From Streptomyces sp. LHD-70 (lineage in GTDB: Bacteria > Actinomycetota > Actinomycetes > Streptomycetales > Streptomycetaceae), in NCBI RefSeq assembly GCF_031157275.1, contig NZ_JAVIFW010000010.1, positions 1-64,000 on the forward strand: a stretch of DNA of 64,000 bases, given 5' to 3'. Both the position numbers and the translations under genes were made by a program. Shown one piece after another: positions 7,762 to 15,284 of the stretch. The stretch's first letter is position 1; each line of letters begins with the position of its first letter. The notes below the pieces were generated by a model. The model was given only the letters and a program-made list of their open reading frames with translations, was not told the DNA's origin and did no database searches.

Positions 7762-7895
7762 CTGCTGTGGCCGTAGAGATCACCCCCCGACCCGTCGAAC
7801 CCGAGGAGATCACCGCCCCCGTCCTCGTCGAGGACCTGGAGACGCTGACCGACGGCGCCGTTCCCGGATGCGGAGACGACAACCCCTACCGGTAA
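7758..7895 (+). CDS. Candidate RiPP precursor peptide (45 aa)
   Basis: The ATG at 7758 overlaps the radical SAM stop (ATGA) and the TAA is at 7893-7895. The peptide has a Glu/Val-rich acidic leader (VEPEEITAPVLVEDLETLTD, about residues 13-32) and a short C-terminal part GAVPGCGDDNPYR with one Cys (residue 38), two Asp, an Asn-Pro-Tyr and a terminal Arg. Size, coupling to a SPASM enzyme, and an acidic leader followed by a Gly/Cys/aromatic core all fit a RiPP precursor. The cleavage site and modified residues (Cys38, Tyr44 and the Asp residues are candidates) are inference. I do not recognise it as a named class. Confidence 0.75.
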   Translation: MTAVAVEITPRPVEPEEITAPVLVEDLETLTDGAVPGCGDDNPYR

Positions 7896-7970
7896 ACAGC
7901 ACCACGTCTGCCGCCCCGCCCCGTCACGTCGGCGGGGCGCCAGCCCTCACCCGCTTTGGAGCCACCTTCC

Positions 7971-8777
7971 GTGCCCACCGAACGCGTCCCCTTCGACCTG
8001 CTTCCCGCCGGACTTCGTACCGCCATCGAGCAGCAAGCAGGCCCCGTCCTTCACGTCCGCACCGTCGAGGCCGGGTTCAACTCGGCCATCTCCGCGAGGC
8101 TGACCACCGAGCAGGGCACCGTTTTCCTCAAGGGCCTGCCCGCCGACCACCCCCGAATCGCCACCCAGGCTCGCGAAGCCGCCATCAACCCGCACGTCAC
8201 ACACGTCTCACCCCGGCTGAAGTGGCGTGTTCAGACTGCAGGTTGGGACGTCCTTGCCTTCGAAGCCATCGACGGCCCGCACGCCGACTACAACGACAGG
8301 GACGACCTCGTACGCATCGCCGACACTCTCACCCGCCTCTCCCAGACCCGCGCACCCGACGGTCTCGACCTGCGCCACGCGGAACAGCGCCTGGCCGCAT
8401 ATGCGCCCGCCGCCGCCCTGCCGTACTTCGCCGGGGACGCCCTCGCGCACACCGACCCGAATCCGTCCAACATCCTGATCAGCGGTGGCCGCGCCGTACT
8501 CGTGGACTGGGCGTGGGCAACCCGCGCTGCGCCCTGGCTGGACGCCGCGTACTGGACGCTCTGGCTCATCGCCGACGGCCACACCCCCGAAACCGCAGAG
8601 CACTGGGCCGCCCGCATCCCCGCGTTCCGTACCGCTCCGGCCGTGGGCGTGAACGCCTTCGCGAGCGCCAACGAACAGCTCTGGTCCGGCATCGCGGCCG
8701 ACGACCCCGACCCGTGGACCCAACGCGTCCACGCCGCAGCCAAACAGTGGACCGCACACCGCACCCGGCCTAGCTGA
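7971..8777 (+). CDS. APH/choline-kinase-fold phosphotransferase
   Basis: The 268-aa protein has the catalytic loop HTDPNPSN (H160, D162, N167) and the metal-binding DW block VLVDWAWA (D179) of the aminoglycoside-phosphotransferase fold; VFLKG (K54) is the likely ATP lysine. GTG 7971 is chosen because GGAG lies 10 nt upstream; the frame is open to a TTG at 7956. A resistance role is possible. Its place between a RiPP precursor and a methyltransferase makes phosphorylation of the peptide or of an intermediate more likely. The spacer after the precursor is 75 bp. Confidence 0.8.
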   Translation: MPTERVPFDLLPAGLRTAIEQQAGPVLHVRTVEAGFNSAISARLTTEQGTVFLKGLPADHPRIATQAREAAINPHVTHVSPRLKWRVQTAGWDVLAFEAIDGPHADYNDRDDLVRIADTLTRLSQTRAPDGLDLRHAEQRLAAYAPAAALPYFAGDALAHTDPNPSNILISGGRAVLVDWAWATRAAPWLDAAYWTLWLIADGHTPETAEHWAARIPAFRTAPAVGVNAFASANEQLWSGIAADDPDPWTQRVHAAAKQWTAHRTRPS

Positions 8778-8817
8778 CTGGATGGCCGCCCGGCCGTCGA
8801 GACGTGAGGAGATGCCC

Positions 8818-9483
8818 TTGCCGCACAGTGACGCCACGATCAACGCCCGTACCTGGGATCAGATCGCTTCCACCATGCGCACCGAGGCCGACGCTGTCTC
8901 CTGGCTGTTCCGCACCGCACCCGGACCCGGCCTCGAGATCCTCGGCGATCTCGACGGCACCACGGTCGCCGAACTCGGCTGCGGACACGGCACCCGACTG
9001 GCCCGTCTCACCCAACTGGGCATCCACCGCGGAATCGGCATCGACGTGTCCCCGACCCGCATCCACACCGCCATGACCAAGCACCAGGACGACCGGCTCG
9101 AATGGTGGCTCGGTGACGCCTGCACGATCACAGCCCGACTTCCCGAACTCGACGTCGCGTACTCGATGTTCGGAGCCCTCTGGTTCGCCGACCCCCACCA
9201 GATCCTCCCCGCCCTCCACACCCGCCTACGCCCGGGCGGACGGCTCGTGTTCTCCTGCCTGGCCCGCCAGCCCGGCACCCCCGAAGGCCGACGAGCCCAC
9301 CTCGTACGCAATGGACCGGGACGCCAACTCCTCACGGTGCGCTGGATGTACTCAATCGACGGCTGGGTGCGCATCCTCACCGACCACGGCTACCGCATCG
9401 ACCACGTCCACCAGCCCAACGACAAGATCAACCGGCACTGGGGCTCCGCGATCTTCCGAGCCATCCGCCCGGCGGGGAGATGA
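8818..9483 (+). CDS. Class I SAM-dependent methyltransferase
   Basis: Motif I of the Rossmann methyltransferase fold is clear (VAELGCGHGTRLA, about residues 50-62), followed by an acidic motif II (GIGIDVS) and LRPGGRLVFS as post-motif III. TTG 8818 is preferred because GAGGAG ends 6 nt before it; ATG 8812 in the same frame has no spacing from that site. It resembles small-molecule or peptide methyltransferases and sits third in the modification module, suggesting methylation of the modified peptide. Substrate not determinable. Confidence 0.8.
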   Translation: MPHSDATINARTWDQIASTMRTEADAVSWLFRTAPGPGLEILGDLDGTTVAELGCGHGTRLARLTQLGIHRGIGIDVSPTRIHTAMTKHQDDRLEWWLGDACTITARLPELDVAYSMFGALWFADPHQILPALHTRLRPGGRLVFSCLARQPGTPEGRRAHLVRNGPGRQLLTVRWMYSIDGWVRILTDHGYRIDHVHQPNDKINRHWGSAIFRAIRPAGR

Positions 9484-9486
9484 GAC

Positions 9487-9720
9487 GTGCCCGACCACAT
9501 ACACGGCGACCACGACCACTCGCCGTACTGCACCATCTGCCTGACCACCCAGCACGCCGACTACGACAAACAGCAGGCCAAGGAGGCCGCGGAGGCCGCG
9601 AAGGACGCAGCCCTGCTCGCTACTTCGAACGGGCCGGTCCTGTTCTGGGGCTGCCTGCTCGCCCTGGTGATCGTGGGCCTGGGCCTGCTCGTACCCGTCG
9701 CCCTCTGGCGCCTGACCTGA
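9487..9720 (+). CDS. Small membrane protein, 77 aa
   Basis: The GTG start at 9487 lies 3 bp after the methyltransferase stop. The N-terminal half is His- and Cys-containing (HIHGDHDHSPYCTICLTTQH) and followed by an Ala/Lys/Glu helix. The C-terminal third is one strongly hydrophobic span (VLFWGCLLALVIVGLGLLV). The His/Cys cluster could bind metal. It could anchor or help export the peptide product, but no family is recognised. Confidence 0.7.
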   Translation: MPDHIHGDHDHSPYCTICLTTQHADYDKQQAKEAAEAAKDAALLATSNGPVLFWGCLLALVIVGLGLLVPVALWRLT

Positions 9721-10077
9721 CACTCAGACTGGGAGGCATCCATGACCCGTCGGCGCGCTGCTCGGCTCGCCCTCATACCCGCTGTCGTTCTCACACTGCT
9801 CGGCGCTCAAGGCCAATGTTCCGCAGGCGGTACAGCCGAACCGGTACCCGGCGGGAAGCGCCAGGGGTAGGTCACCGACGGCCGCTGCTCACACCACACC
9901 GGCCCGCCGTATCTGGGCGGGCACCAGATCTGGGCGCAGGCCGCCGCCCAGTGCCGCCAGGCCGTGATCGAATACCACATGACGTTGCAGATCCAGCGCC
10001 GCAACGGCAACGGAGCATGGATCCAGGTCGCCAAGACAACCGACTCGTCGGCCCCGGGGAAAATGCAAGTCAATGTC

Positions 10078-10870
10078 CCGTGACAGCGAATCTTGACGGT
10101 TTGCCATCGAAGATTGATCGCCATTGGGCCGAGTCAGTACAGACCCTCGATTGTGCGAGGAAGGCGAGCAACATGGAGCCAGGCGGTCAACGCCGCAGCC
10201 GTGAGCAGCAGGTAGAGCAGGGCGGCAAGGATGACAGGGGCGCTGGCCCAGCCGTCGGAGCGGGCTGCCACCACGACCGCATACGACGAAAAGGCAACCA
10301 TGGCCGCGCCAATGCCGCCGTAGCTGACGGCCGCTTGGACCTGCACCGGGAGTGGCTGCTGGGCGATGTCGGCGAAACGCTCTCCCGCGCGGATTCCGAT
10401 GAACTCGCGCTTGCTCGTCGGCAGGCCGCTGCGCTCGTACAGCGCGTCCTCGAGTTCGCCCACGGACCTGACCCGGATCATGCTGACCGCGACGAGGATC
10501 AGATGGTAGGCATGTATGAACCACAGCGGGAAGGCGCTGAACGCGGCCACCCAAGGTCCCGCCCCGGGCTCGCCGCCGCTCAGCGCGATCGCGACAAGCC
10601 CCATGTAAGTGAGTTGCAGGGCAAGCAGCGCAATCCGAGCCGTGACCAGCATTGTCGAATCTTGACGGTCAGCGCTGTAAAGCGCGGTCAAGGTGGCCGT
10701 CCTGTCGGCGGTTGCGTCGTTGTCAGCCTCTGCCACGTTCGATCCCCCCTCAGTTGAGGCAGGAGATTACACGGCTGCCTGTCCAGCGCCTGAATATCGA
10801 CTTCTGGACGGCCCGACCCAAACTGGGCGGTCAATCTTCGATGGCAAGCCGTCAAGATTCGCTGTCACGG
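10078..10870. mobile_element. 793-bp inverted-repeat-bounded cassette (non-autonomous element)
   Basis: The ends are 40-bp inverted repeats with one mismatch: left 10078-10117 beginning CCGTGACAGCGAATCTTGAC, right 10831-10870 its complement. The flanks carry an imperfect direct repeat, GTCAATGTC on the left and GTCAGTC on the right, like a decayed target duplication. It interrupts a secreted-protein gene in mid-codon order. The only gene inside encodes a membrane protein; no transposase is present, so it must have been moved by enzymes acting in trans. Not assignable to a known family by eye. Confidence 0.75.
10134..10736 (-). CDS. Four-helix membrane protein carried by the inserted cassette
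   Basis: The 200-aa product has four hydrophobic spans (about residues 32-52, 63-86, 138-160 and 166-190). The ~50-residue cytoplasmic loop between spans 2 and 3 is rich in charged residues (VRSVGELEDALYERSGLPTS). The GTG start at 10736 has AGGGGGGA upstream. The gene fills the cassette and faces away from the host operon. The layout loosely resembles small membrane effectors of defence systems and uncharacterised Streptomyces integral membrane proteins, but no motif confirms either. Confidence 0.7.
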   Translation of the reverse strand: MAEADNDATADRTATLTALYSADRQDSTMLVTARIALLALQLTYMGLVAIALSGGEPGAGPWVAAFSAFPLWFIHAYHLILVAVSMIRVRSVGELEDALYERSGLPTSKREFIGIRAGERFADIAQQPLPVQVQAAVSYGGIGAAMVAFSSYAVVVAARSDGWASAPVILAALLYLLLTAAALTAWLHVARLPRTIEGLY

Positions 10871-11029
10871 GTCAGTCAAGACCGTGCGAGCGGAGACCGA
10901 ATGCGTCCCTGGCTGTTATCGAACAGTCCTGGACGCCACCGCCTATCTGGTGAAGGACCAGGACGGGCAGCCAGACACAGGGCACATTGAGAGCGACCCG
11001 CCCACCTTGGTCACCAAGGAGCAGTGCGC

Positions 11030-11248
11030 ATGACGCAGCACGCGAAAGTCCTCGCCCCCGGCGAACAACCGGACCTTCCGCTCCGGCTCGACCTCGGCAG
11101 GGGACCCGAGAAGCCCCTCAGCCCGCTAGTGCTGTTCTGGTGGGACCGGATCCGCAGGCCCCTGCGCAACGCCCGCGTGTGGCTCACCCGGGGACTGCAC
11201 GACGACTCCGCTCGGCCGGGATTGCGACTGCTGTGGTGGCCTCGCTGA
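11030..11248 (+). CDS. Hypothetical protein, 72 aa
   Basis: ATG 11030 overlaps the stop of the broken secreted-protein gene (ATGA), so it was the next gene of that operon. The protein is basic with a Trp/Arg-rich amphipathic C-terminal half (FWWDRIRRPLRNARVW) and might lie on the membrane surface. No domain is recognised. Expression may be reduced because the cassette interrupts the operon upstream. Confidence 0.5.
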   Translation: MTQHAKVLAPGEQPDLPLRLDLGRGPEKPLSPLVLFWWDRIRRPLRNARVWLTRGLHDDSARPGLRLLWWPR

Positions 11249-11271
11249 CCCCGCCACGTGAGGGCGCCGGG

Positions 11272-11847
11272 CTACCGCGTGAGGCGGTAGCACAGCAACC
11301 GGGCTCGGGCGTCCGCTGCTGATAGGCCCAGAGCATTCGCGACGGTCTCGTCCGACAACTCATCCGCCTCCGTGTAGGCGGCGGCCTGACTTCCGAAACG
11401 CTTGGTCGCCCGCTCCAGCGCGGACACCGCCTTTATGGCGGCAAGGGGGGAGTTCTGCACGAGACGTTCCAGCTGTTCCGTTACCTGCTCCAGCAGCACA
11501 GTCAGCTCGTCGGGCAGCGGAATGGTGAGCGCCTCCACCTCGTCTAGGTGCCGCTCCCAGTCGACCAAGGGCTCGGGGGAGGGGAAGTCCTGCACGAACG
11601 TGCCGACCTCGTCCCAGTCGATCGAATACTCCTTCTCGCCCCGCCACCCGCACGAGCACGCGGCACGGACCCTCGCGGCCATGGGCCTGTTCAGGCCGCC
11701 CCGGTAGGCCCACCACTCGTGCGTCTCATAGAAGTTGGAGCCGCTTCCCGGGTCTAGGTACGCCTTCTTAGGTTCGGTTCCGTCCGGGAGGACGGCGCCC
11801 GTCCAGCCTTCGTGGGATTTCCCGAACTCTTCCGTGGTCCACGCCAT
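11272..11847 (-). CDS. Hypothetical protein with CSCGWRG block, 191 aa
   Basis: The start is placed at ATG 11847 (protein begins MAWTTEEFGKSHEGW); the frame is open further upstream but the extension is low-complexity. A central ACSCGWRG block suggests a small metal site. The C-terminal half is helical, with heptad-like leucines (TVLLEQVTEQLERLVQ). Such proteins occur in Streptomyces accessory regions with no known role. Convergent with the 72-aa gene upstream. Confidence 0.65.
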   Translation of the reverse strand: MAWTTEEFGKSHEGWTGAVLPDGTEPKKAYLDPGSGSNFYETHEWWAYRGGLNRPMAARVRAACSCGWRGEKEYSIDWDEVGTFVQDFPSPEPLVDWERHLDEVEALTIPLPDELTVLLEQVTEQLERLVQNSPLAAIKAVSALERATKRFGSQAAAYTEADELSDETVANALGLSAADARARLLCYRLTR

Positions 11848-12123
11848 GGCCCCTCCAGTGTCCCGATGGCGATACAAAGCCCACGATGCCGCACCGTCTC
11901 GCGAGTGCGCAGCCGCGCCGTCGAACCGGTCGCTACAACGGGCCTGTTGAGGACGTGTGTTGACGCTCAACCTCGGCGAACGGACAGCGGCCATGCCCGT
12001 GTGCCTTTGGTCGGCTCTCTGGGGGCAGGAAGAACTCTTGCTGCTGTGGCTCCCACGCTCGACGCCGCGCGCATAACCGTGTCTGCGTCGCGGGCGGGTG
12101 GGGGAGCAGGGCAGGCTGGGCGC

Positions 12124-12418
12124 GTGTCCGATTCACCTGCACTGCCCGTACTGATCGTCGGGCAGGAGTACGCCGCGGTCGAGGTCGAGCTAGCCGTGGT
12201 CACGCCAGCTGGGGAGCCGTCATGGGCTGGCCTTCTGCGAGGTGTGCCGTTTCGGCTCGCCGCCGCGCTGCGGCAGGGCTCTGAGGCGCGGCTTGTATGG
12301 CCCAACCGGCAAGAGCGGCGGATCCATCCGGCGGGGCAGGCCTCGTTTAGATCAGGCGGGGCTGCTGGTGGTGCCCTTCCTTGGCGAGGGGGAAGCTCCT
12401 TGGGCTGGAAGACCCTGA
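12124..12418 (+). pseudogene. Small hypothetical gene with a frameshift
   Basis: GTG 12124 opens a coherent frame (SPALPVLIVGQEYAAVEVEL, then GLLRGVPFRLAAALRQGSEA) up to about 12348. Removing one base near 12349 lets the protein continue as FDQAGLLVVPFLGEGEAPWA and stop at TGA 12416-12418. The uncorrected frame instead runs into low-quality sequence. I infer a one-base insertion and a pseudogene of a ~97-aa protein. No function known. Confidence 0.5.
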
Positions 12419-12457
12419 CGGTGGCCGTCCCTCGGTGTGCCGTGCGTTCCCTTCCGG

Positions 12458-12645
12458 TAGCACGCTGGAGGCATAGATTCGTCCACCCGCCGCAGGGTAC
12501 CGGGAGCCGCCGTGTCACCGCGCGAGGCGAGATCCATGGCCTGGCCCACGGCGACCAGGACCTGACCGAGTCCCTGCGGCGGGCAGGCCAGCCGGGACTC
12601 GTCGACCATCCGGCGCCGACGCTGTTCGGTGACCCAGTGAGACAC
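12458..12645. repeat. Degenerate copy of the 14.43-14.74 kb segment
   Basis: The sequence from GTAGCACGCTGGAGGCAT (12458) onward parallels the segment starting at 14428. It matches the 69-aa gene at 14446-14655, with shared coding CCACCCGCCGCAGGGnACCG and TCACCGCGCGAGG. It then matches the tail of the leftward gene at 14668 (WVTEQRRRR near 12640 versus WVTEQRQRR). The start region lacks 12 bases including the coding ATG, and the 3' half is scrambled, so this copy is dead. It marks an old duplication or recombination scar. Confidence 0.65.
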
Positions 12646-12727
12646 GCCCCGAGACGTGGCTTTCCGTGGTCCACCGACGAGGCGGATCGGCCGGGATGGT
12701 CCATCAGTTCACTGGCGACGGCACGGG

Positions 12728-13207
12728 TTACGCATCAGTGGCTGCGGTCGGCCAGAACTGCACCAGAAGCCACGCCTCGGGCTCTCTGACCGCGTCATCG
12801 TCGATGTCGTCGACCTCTTCGTCGTACGCGAAGGGCACATCGCTCAGCTTCCAGGAGGCCCTCGCCCGCCACCGGCCTGGCCACGGGAGGTCGATCGCCT
12901 CGTCGCCGCCCGCCGCGATCAGGTTCTGCCCCAGATGTCCGCTCGGGGCATCCAGTCCGAACTCACCACTGCGGTCCCAGGCGCCTACGGCGAGGGGAGC
13001 TTCGGCGTCCCAGACCTGCAGCCGCAACTCCAGAACGATGATCTCCTCCTCGCACTGGAAGAGGACCTTTCCCGGGCTGGTGGTGAACCACTCGTCCCCT
13101 CCCTGCGGCAGCGGCGGCGCCTCGCGACCAGCCTCGCCATCCTCAAGGCCCAGCAGGCGGTGGTCCATGGTCGAACGGTGCACGCGCTCTTCCAGCATCC
13201 GTGCCAC
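12728..13207 (-). CDS. Hypothetical protein, 159 aa
   Basis: A leftward gene for a strongly acidic protein with Trp-rich blocks (LPWPGRWRARASWKLSDVPF) and a negatively charged C-terminus (YDEEVDDIDDDAV). No signal or membrane span is seen and no family is recognised. The start is not certain; the frame opens at 13207 and a start a few codons in is possible. The composition is consistent with immunity-like or stress proteins, but nothing specific supports either. Confidence 0.55.
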   Translation of the reverse strand: MARMLEERVHRSTMDHRLLGLEDGEAGREAPPLPQGGDEWFTTSPGKVLFQCEEEIIVLELRLQVWDAEAPLAVGAWDRSGEFGLDAPSGHLGQNLIAAGGDEAIDLPWPGRWRARASWKLSDVPFAYDEEVDDIDDDAVREPEAWLLVQFWPTAATDA

Positions 13208-13379
13208 TCGTAGCCCTTCCTCGACTCATCTGCTCGTCCTGAGCGCGCTCCGTGCACCGGGACCGCGCACGGCCTGAGTCTCCCGACTTCGGGTGAGCCG
13301 CCCCGAGTTCGGGCGCGGCCAGGTCATGTGGGGCTCAAGCCGGGCCGTCACGCCCTTGGCCCTCCGGCTGTCACCGCTG

Positions 13380-13886
13380 TCAGTCTTCGTCGAGGATTCT
13401 ATCGAGGGCGCTGTCGAGGGCATCGTCGATCCCGCCCAGGACTGCCTCAGAGCCGAACGGAACCAGAGCATGGGTGTATTCCAGGTACTGGAGCAGCGCC
13501 CTGTGATCAATGTGCAGCAACGATTCGCCATCCAGCTCGCGGACCCGGATCCGGACCTGTAAAACCAGCCCGTCGAAGGCTTCCGGTTCCACTGCCACTG
13601 CGCCGATGCCAGCCGCTCCGGTCAGACCCGCGGACAGCAGGTCGCGAGAGAGGCGCCACTTGCCGCAGTCCGTGTCGGACCTTGATGTGCTGACGGTGAC
13701 CACGTACGGATTGTTGGCGCAGAAGCGTAAGTGCACGTCACACGGCACGAGTTCGGCCCCTTGGCTGATGGCGCCCTTTGCGACGCCATCGAGCTTCTCA
13801 TTGCCGCGGTACTCATTGGGGATCACTTCGGGCCGCCCTTCGCGCCGGTAGCTGTTTCGTTGTGCGGAAACGGTGTTCCACGACAT
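13380..13886 (-). CDS. SsgA-family sporulation/cell-division regulator-like protein
   Basis: The start is set at ATG 13886 (MSWNTVSAQRNSYRREG). The 168-aa protein follows the SsgA-like pattern: VPCDVHLRFCANNPYVVTVS, a KWRLSRDLLSAGLTG block, and a C-terminal LLQYLEYTHALVPFGSE helix. SsgA-like proteins control septum site selection and spore maturation in Streptomyces. This copy lies in an accessory region next to small orphan genes and lacks the usual acidic GDV-type block, so it is probably a divergent paralogue. Confidence 0.7.
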   Translation of the reverse strand: MSWNTVSAQRNSYRREGRPEVIPNEYRGNEKLDGVAKGAISQGAELVPCDVHLRFCANNPYVVTVSTSRSDTDCGKWRLSRDLLSAGLTGAAGIGAVAVEPEAFDGLVLQVRIRVRELDGESLLHIDHRALLQYLEYTHALVPFGSEAVLGGIDDALDSALDRILDED

Positions 13887-14445
13887 CGAACCTAGCTCGG
13901 GCCCGCGCTCACGTTCGGCATATGCCGGAAGGGCAGTCGCTTGGCGCAACTCCTACACATGGCATTCGGGGCGACTCGCACGTGAGGTAAAAACTCCTGA
14001 ATGTTGGCACACTCAGAGGCGTGTGCCCTGTCGTCGGTTCACACAAAACGAACCAACCGTCGCTTCTGCGATCCGCTGCCCGTGCGTGCCGTCACTGGTA
14101 GTGGGCGACCGTACGGAGTTGGCGTCGGCGAGAGGCGACCTTGATCAACCGCAGGCCTCCCGTGCACAGAGTCATGATCGTGTGCCAGCGATCTCGCCGT
14201 AGCCCATGCGCTGCTGCGACACCGCCTGCTGCATCATCGCCACCTGAACCGGCGCCGTATGCGGACCGTGCTGGCAGGAGCAGGGCTGATCGGTCGCGGC
14301 GTGGCTGGCATGCAAGGGGGCGCTCATACCGTCGAACGTAAGCCGTGGGTAAGGCGAGGGGTGTGGGGGTCGTTGGTCCTGGATCGTGATGCTGGAAGTC
14401 CTACTCGGGCGTGCCGCCGGTGCGCGGTGGGAGCACGCTAGAGGC
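13887..14445. other. 559-bp stretch without a convincing gene
   Basis: Frames here are short, overlap on both strands and show no ribosome site or family pattern. The last ~20 bp before 14446 are shared with the degenerate copy at 12458, so the segment probably contains the promoter of the 69-aa gene. Nothing else is seen. Confidence 0.5.
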
Positions 14446-14655
14446 ATGAGCACGCCGATAGTCGTCCACCCGCCGCAGGGCACCGGGGGCCGCCGCGTCA
14501 CCGCGCGAGGTGAGATCCTCGGCCTGGCGTGCAGCGATGAGGATCTGATCGAGTTCCTTCGCAGGGCGGGGCTGCCGGGGGCGGAACGGATCCTGGATGA
14601 CGAGTCGTGGGCGATGTGGCGTGGCGGCCGGGCGCACCACTACGAGGCCGCCTGA
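14446..14655 (+). CDS. Small hypothetical protein, 69 aa
   Basis: ATG 14446 begins a short soluble protein with a regular pattern (VVHPPQGTGGRRVTARGEIL then SDEDLIEFLRRAGLPGAERI), ending in WAMWRGGRAHHYEAA. The intact frame, contrasted with the ruined copy at 12458-12645, supports real coding. It is convergent with the leftward gene ending at 14668. Genes of this kind recur in Streptomyces integrative elements; function unknown. Confidence 0.65.
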   Translation: MSTPIVVHPPQGTGGRRVTARGEILGLACSDEDLIEFLRRAGLPGAERILDDESWAMWRGGRAHHYEAA

Positions 14656-14667
14656 CTGGCTCCGGCG

Positions 14668-15222
14668 TTAGGCGACGTCGAAGAGCAGGCCCCGTTCCTG
14701 GGCCTCTTCGATGCGGCGCTGGCGCTGTTCTGTGACCCACTGCGCGTACTGGTCCAGGCTGGCGGTCTCCTGCTGGGCCGAGCTGTCCCACCGTCGCAGG
14801 GCCTCACCGAGGACCGGGTGGCCGGTTCGGCGGTGGATCTTCCGTACGGCCGCGCGGCGTACGGGTACGTTCATGCAGTCGTCGAGGGGCACACGTTCCT
14901 CTGTGCCGTCCTGGTGGAAGAGCCGGATGTGCAGCGACGTGTACTCGTGCTGGTAGGCGACCTCGGTGCCGGTGGCACCGGTCAGCTCGCGGCAGCCGGG
15001 GCGTTCGCAGGTGACTGGGCCCCAGGTGCGGCGCGCGTCTTCCGTGAGGACGTACGAGCGGGTCGGGCACGCAGTGCGCGGCACCATCTGGTCTTTCCAC
15101 CAGCCGGTGGTGACGGCGTGGACTTCCCCGCCGACGGTTCGGAAGCGCAGGTTGTAACCGTCGAACTTGGTCCAGGCAGCATGGGCGATGGCGCCTATGA
15201 CGCTCCCCGTCGTTGTGCTCAC
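14668..15222 (-). CDS. Hypothetical protein of plasmid/element type, 184 aa
   Basis: Leftward gene, GTG start at 15222. The protein has a central Cys/His-containing section (CERPGCREL) and an Arg-rich C-terminal helix (QWVTEQRQRRIEEAQERG). No known domain is recognised. It lies left of the ParA/partner pair, separated by 62 bp, and a remnant of its 3' end is found at ~12600-12645. Typical cargo of Streptomyces integrative elements. Confidence 0.65.
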   Translation of the reverse strand: MSTTTGSVIGAIAHAAWTKFDGYNLRFRTVGGEVHAVTTGWWKDQMVPRTACPTRSYVLTEDARRTWGPVTCERPGCRELTGATGTEVAYQHEYTSLHIRLFHQDGTEERVPLDDCMNVPVRRAAVRKIHRRTGHPVLGEALRRWDSSAQQETASLDQYAQWVTEQRQRRIEEAQERGLLFDVA

Positions 15223-15284
15223 CCTGACCCCCTGCGCCGGTATATGAATACCGGTCCAGTATGACCAATGGCCCGGTTGGGTGG

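Larger units (their letters stand above)
9742..11033 (+). pseudogene. Small secreted-protein gene, broken by a stop codon and by an inserted cassette
   Basis: ATG 9742 (ribosome site GGGAGG at 9731) encodes a basic and hydrophobic signal-like start. The frame meets TAG at 9868-9870 but continues uninterrupted in the same frame to 10077 with sensible protein sequence (VTDGRCSHHTGPPYLGGHQI, IEYHMTLQIQRRNGNGAW). An inserted element then follows (10078-10870). After it, coding resumes at 10875 as VKTVRAETECVPGCYRTVLD and ends at TGA 11031-11033, overlapping the next start. The joined protein of roughly 160 residues would have paired cysteines, typical of small exported proteins. It closes the RiPP operon. 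Two independent lesions show it is dead. Confidence 0.7.

Noticed and set aside
11812..12789. A 325-codon plus-strand frame covering 11.8-12.8 kb
   Set aside because: Only the central part (12124-12348) looks like real protein. The rest crosses the frameshift, the degenerate duplication and antisense sequence of neighbours.
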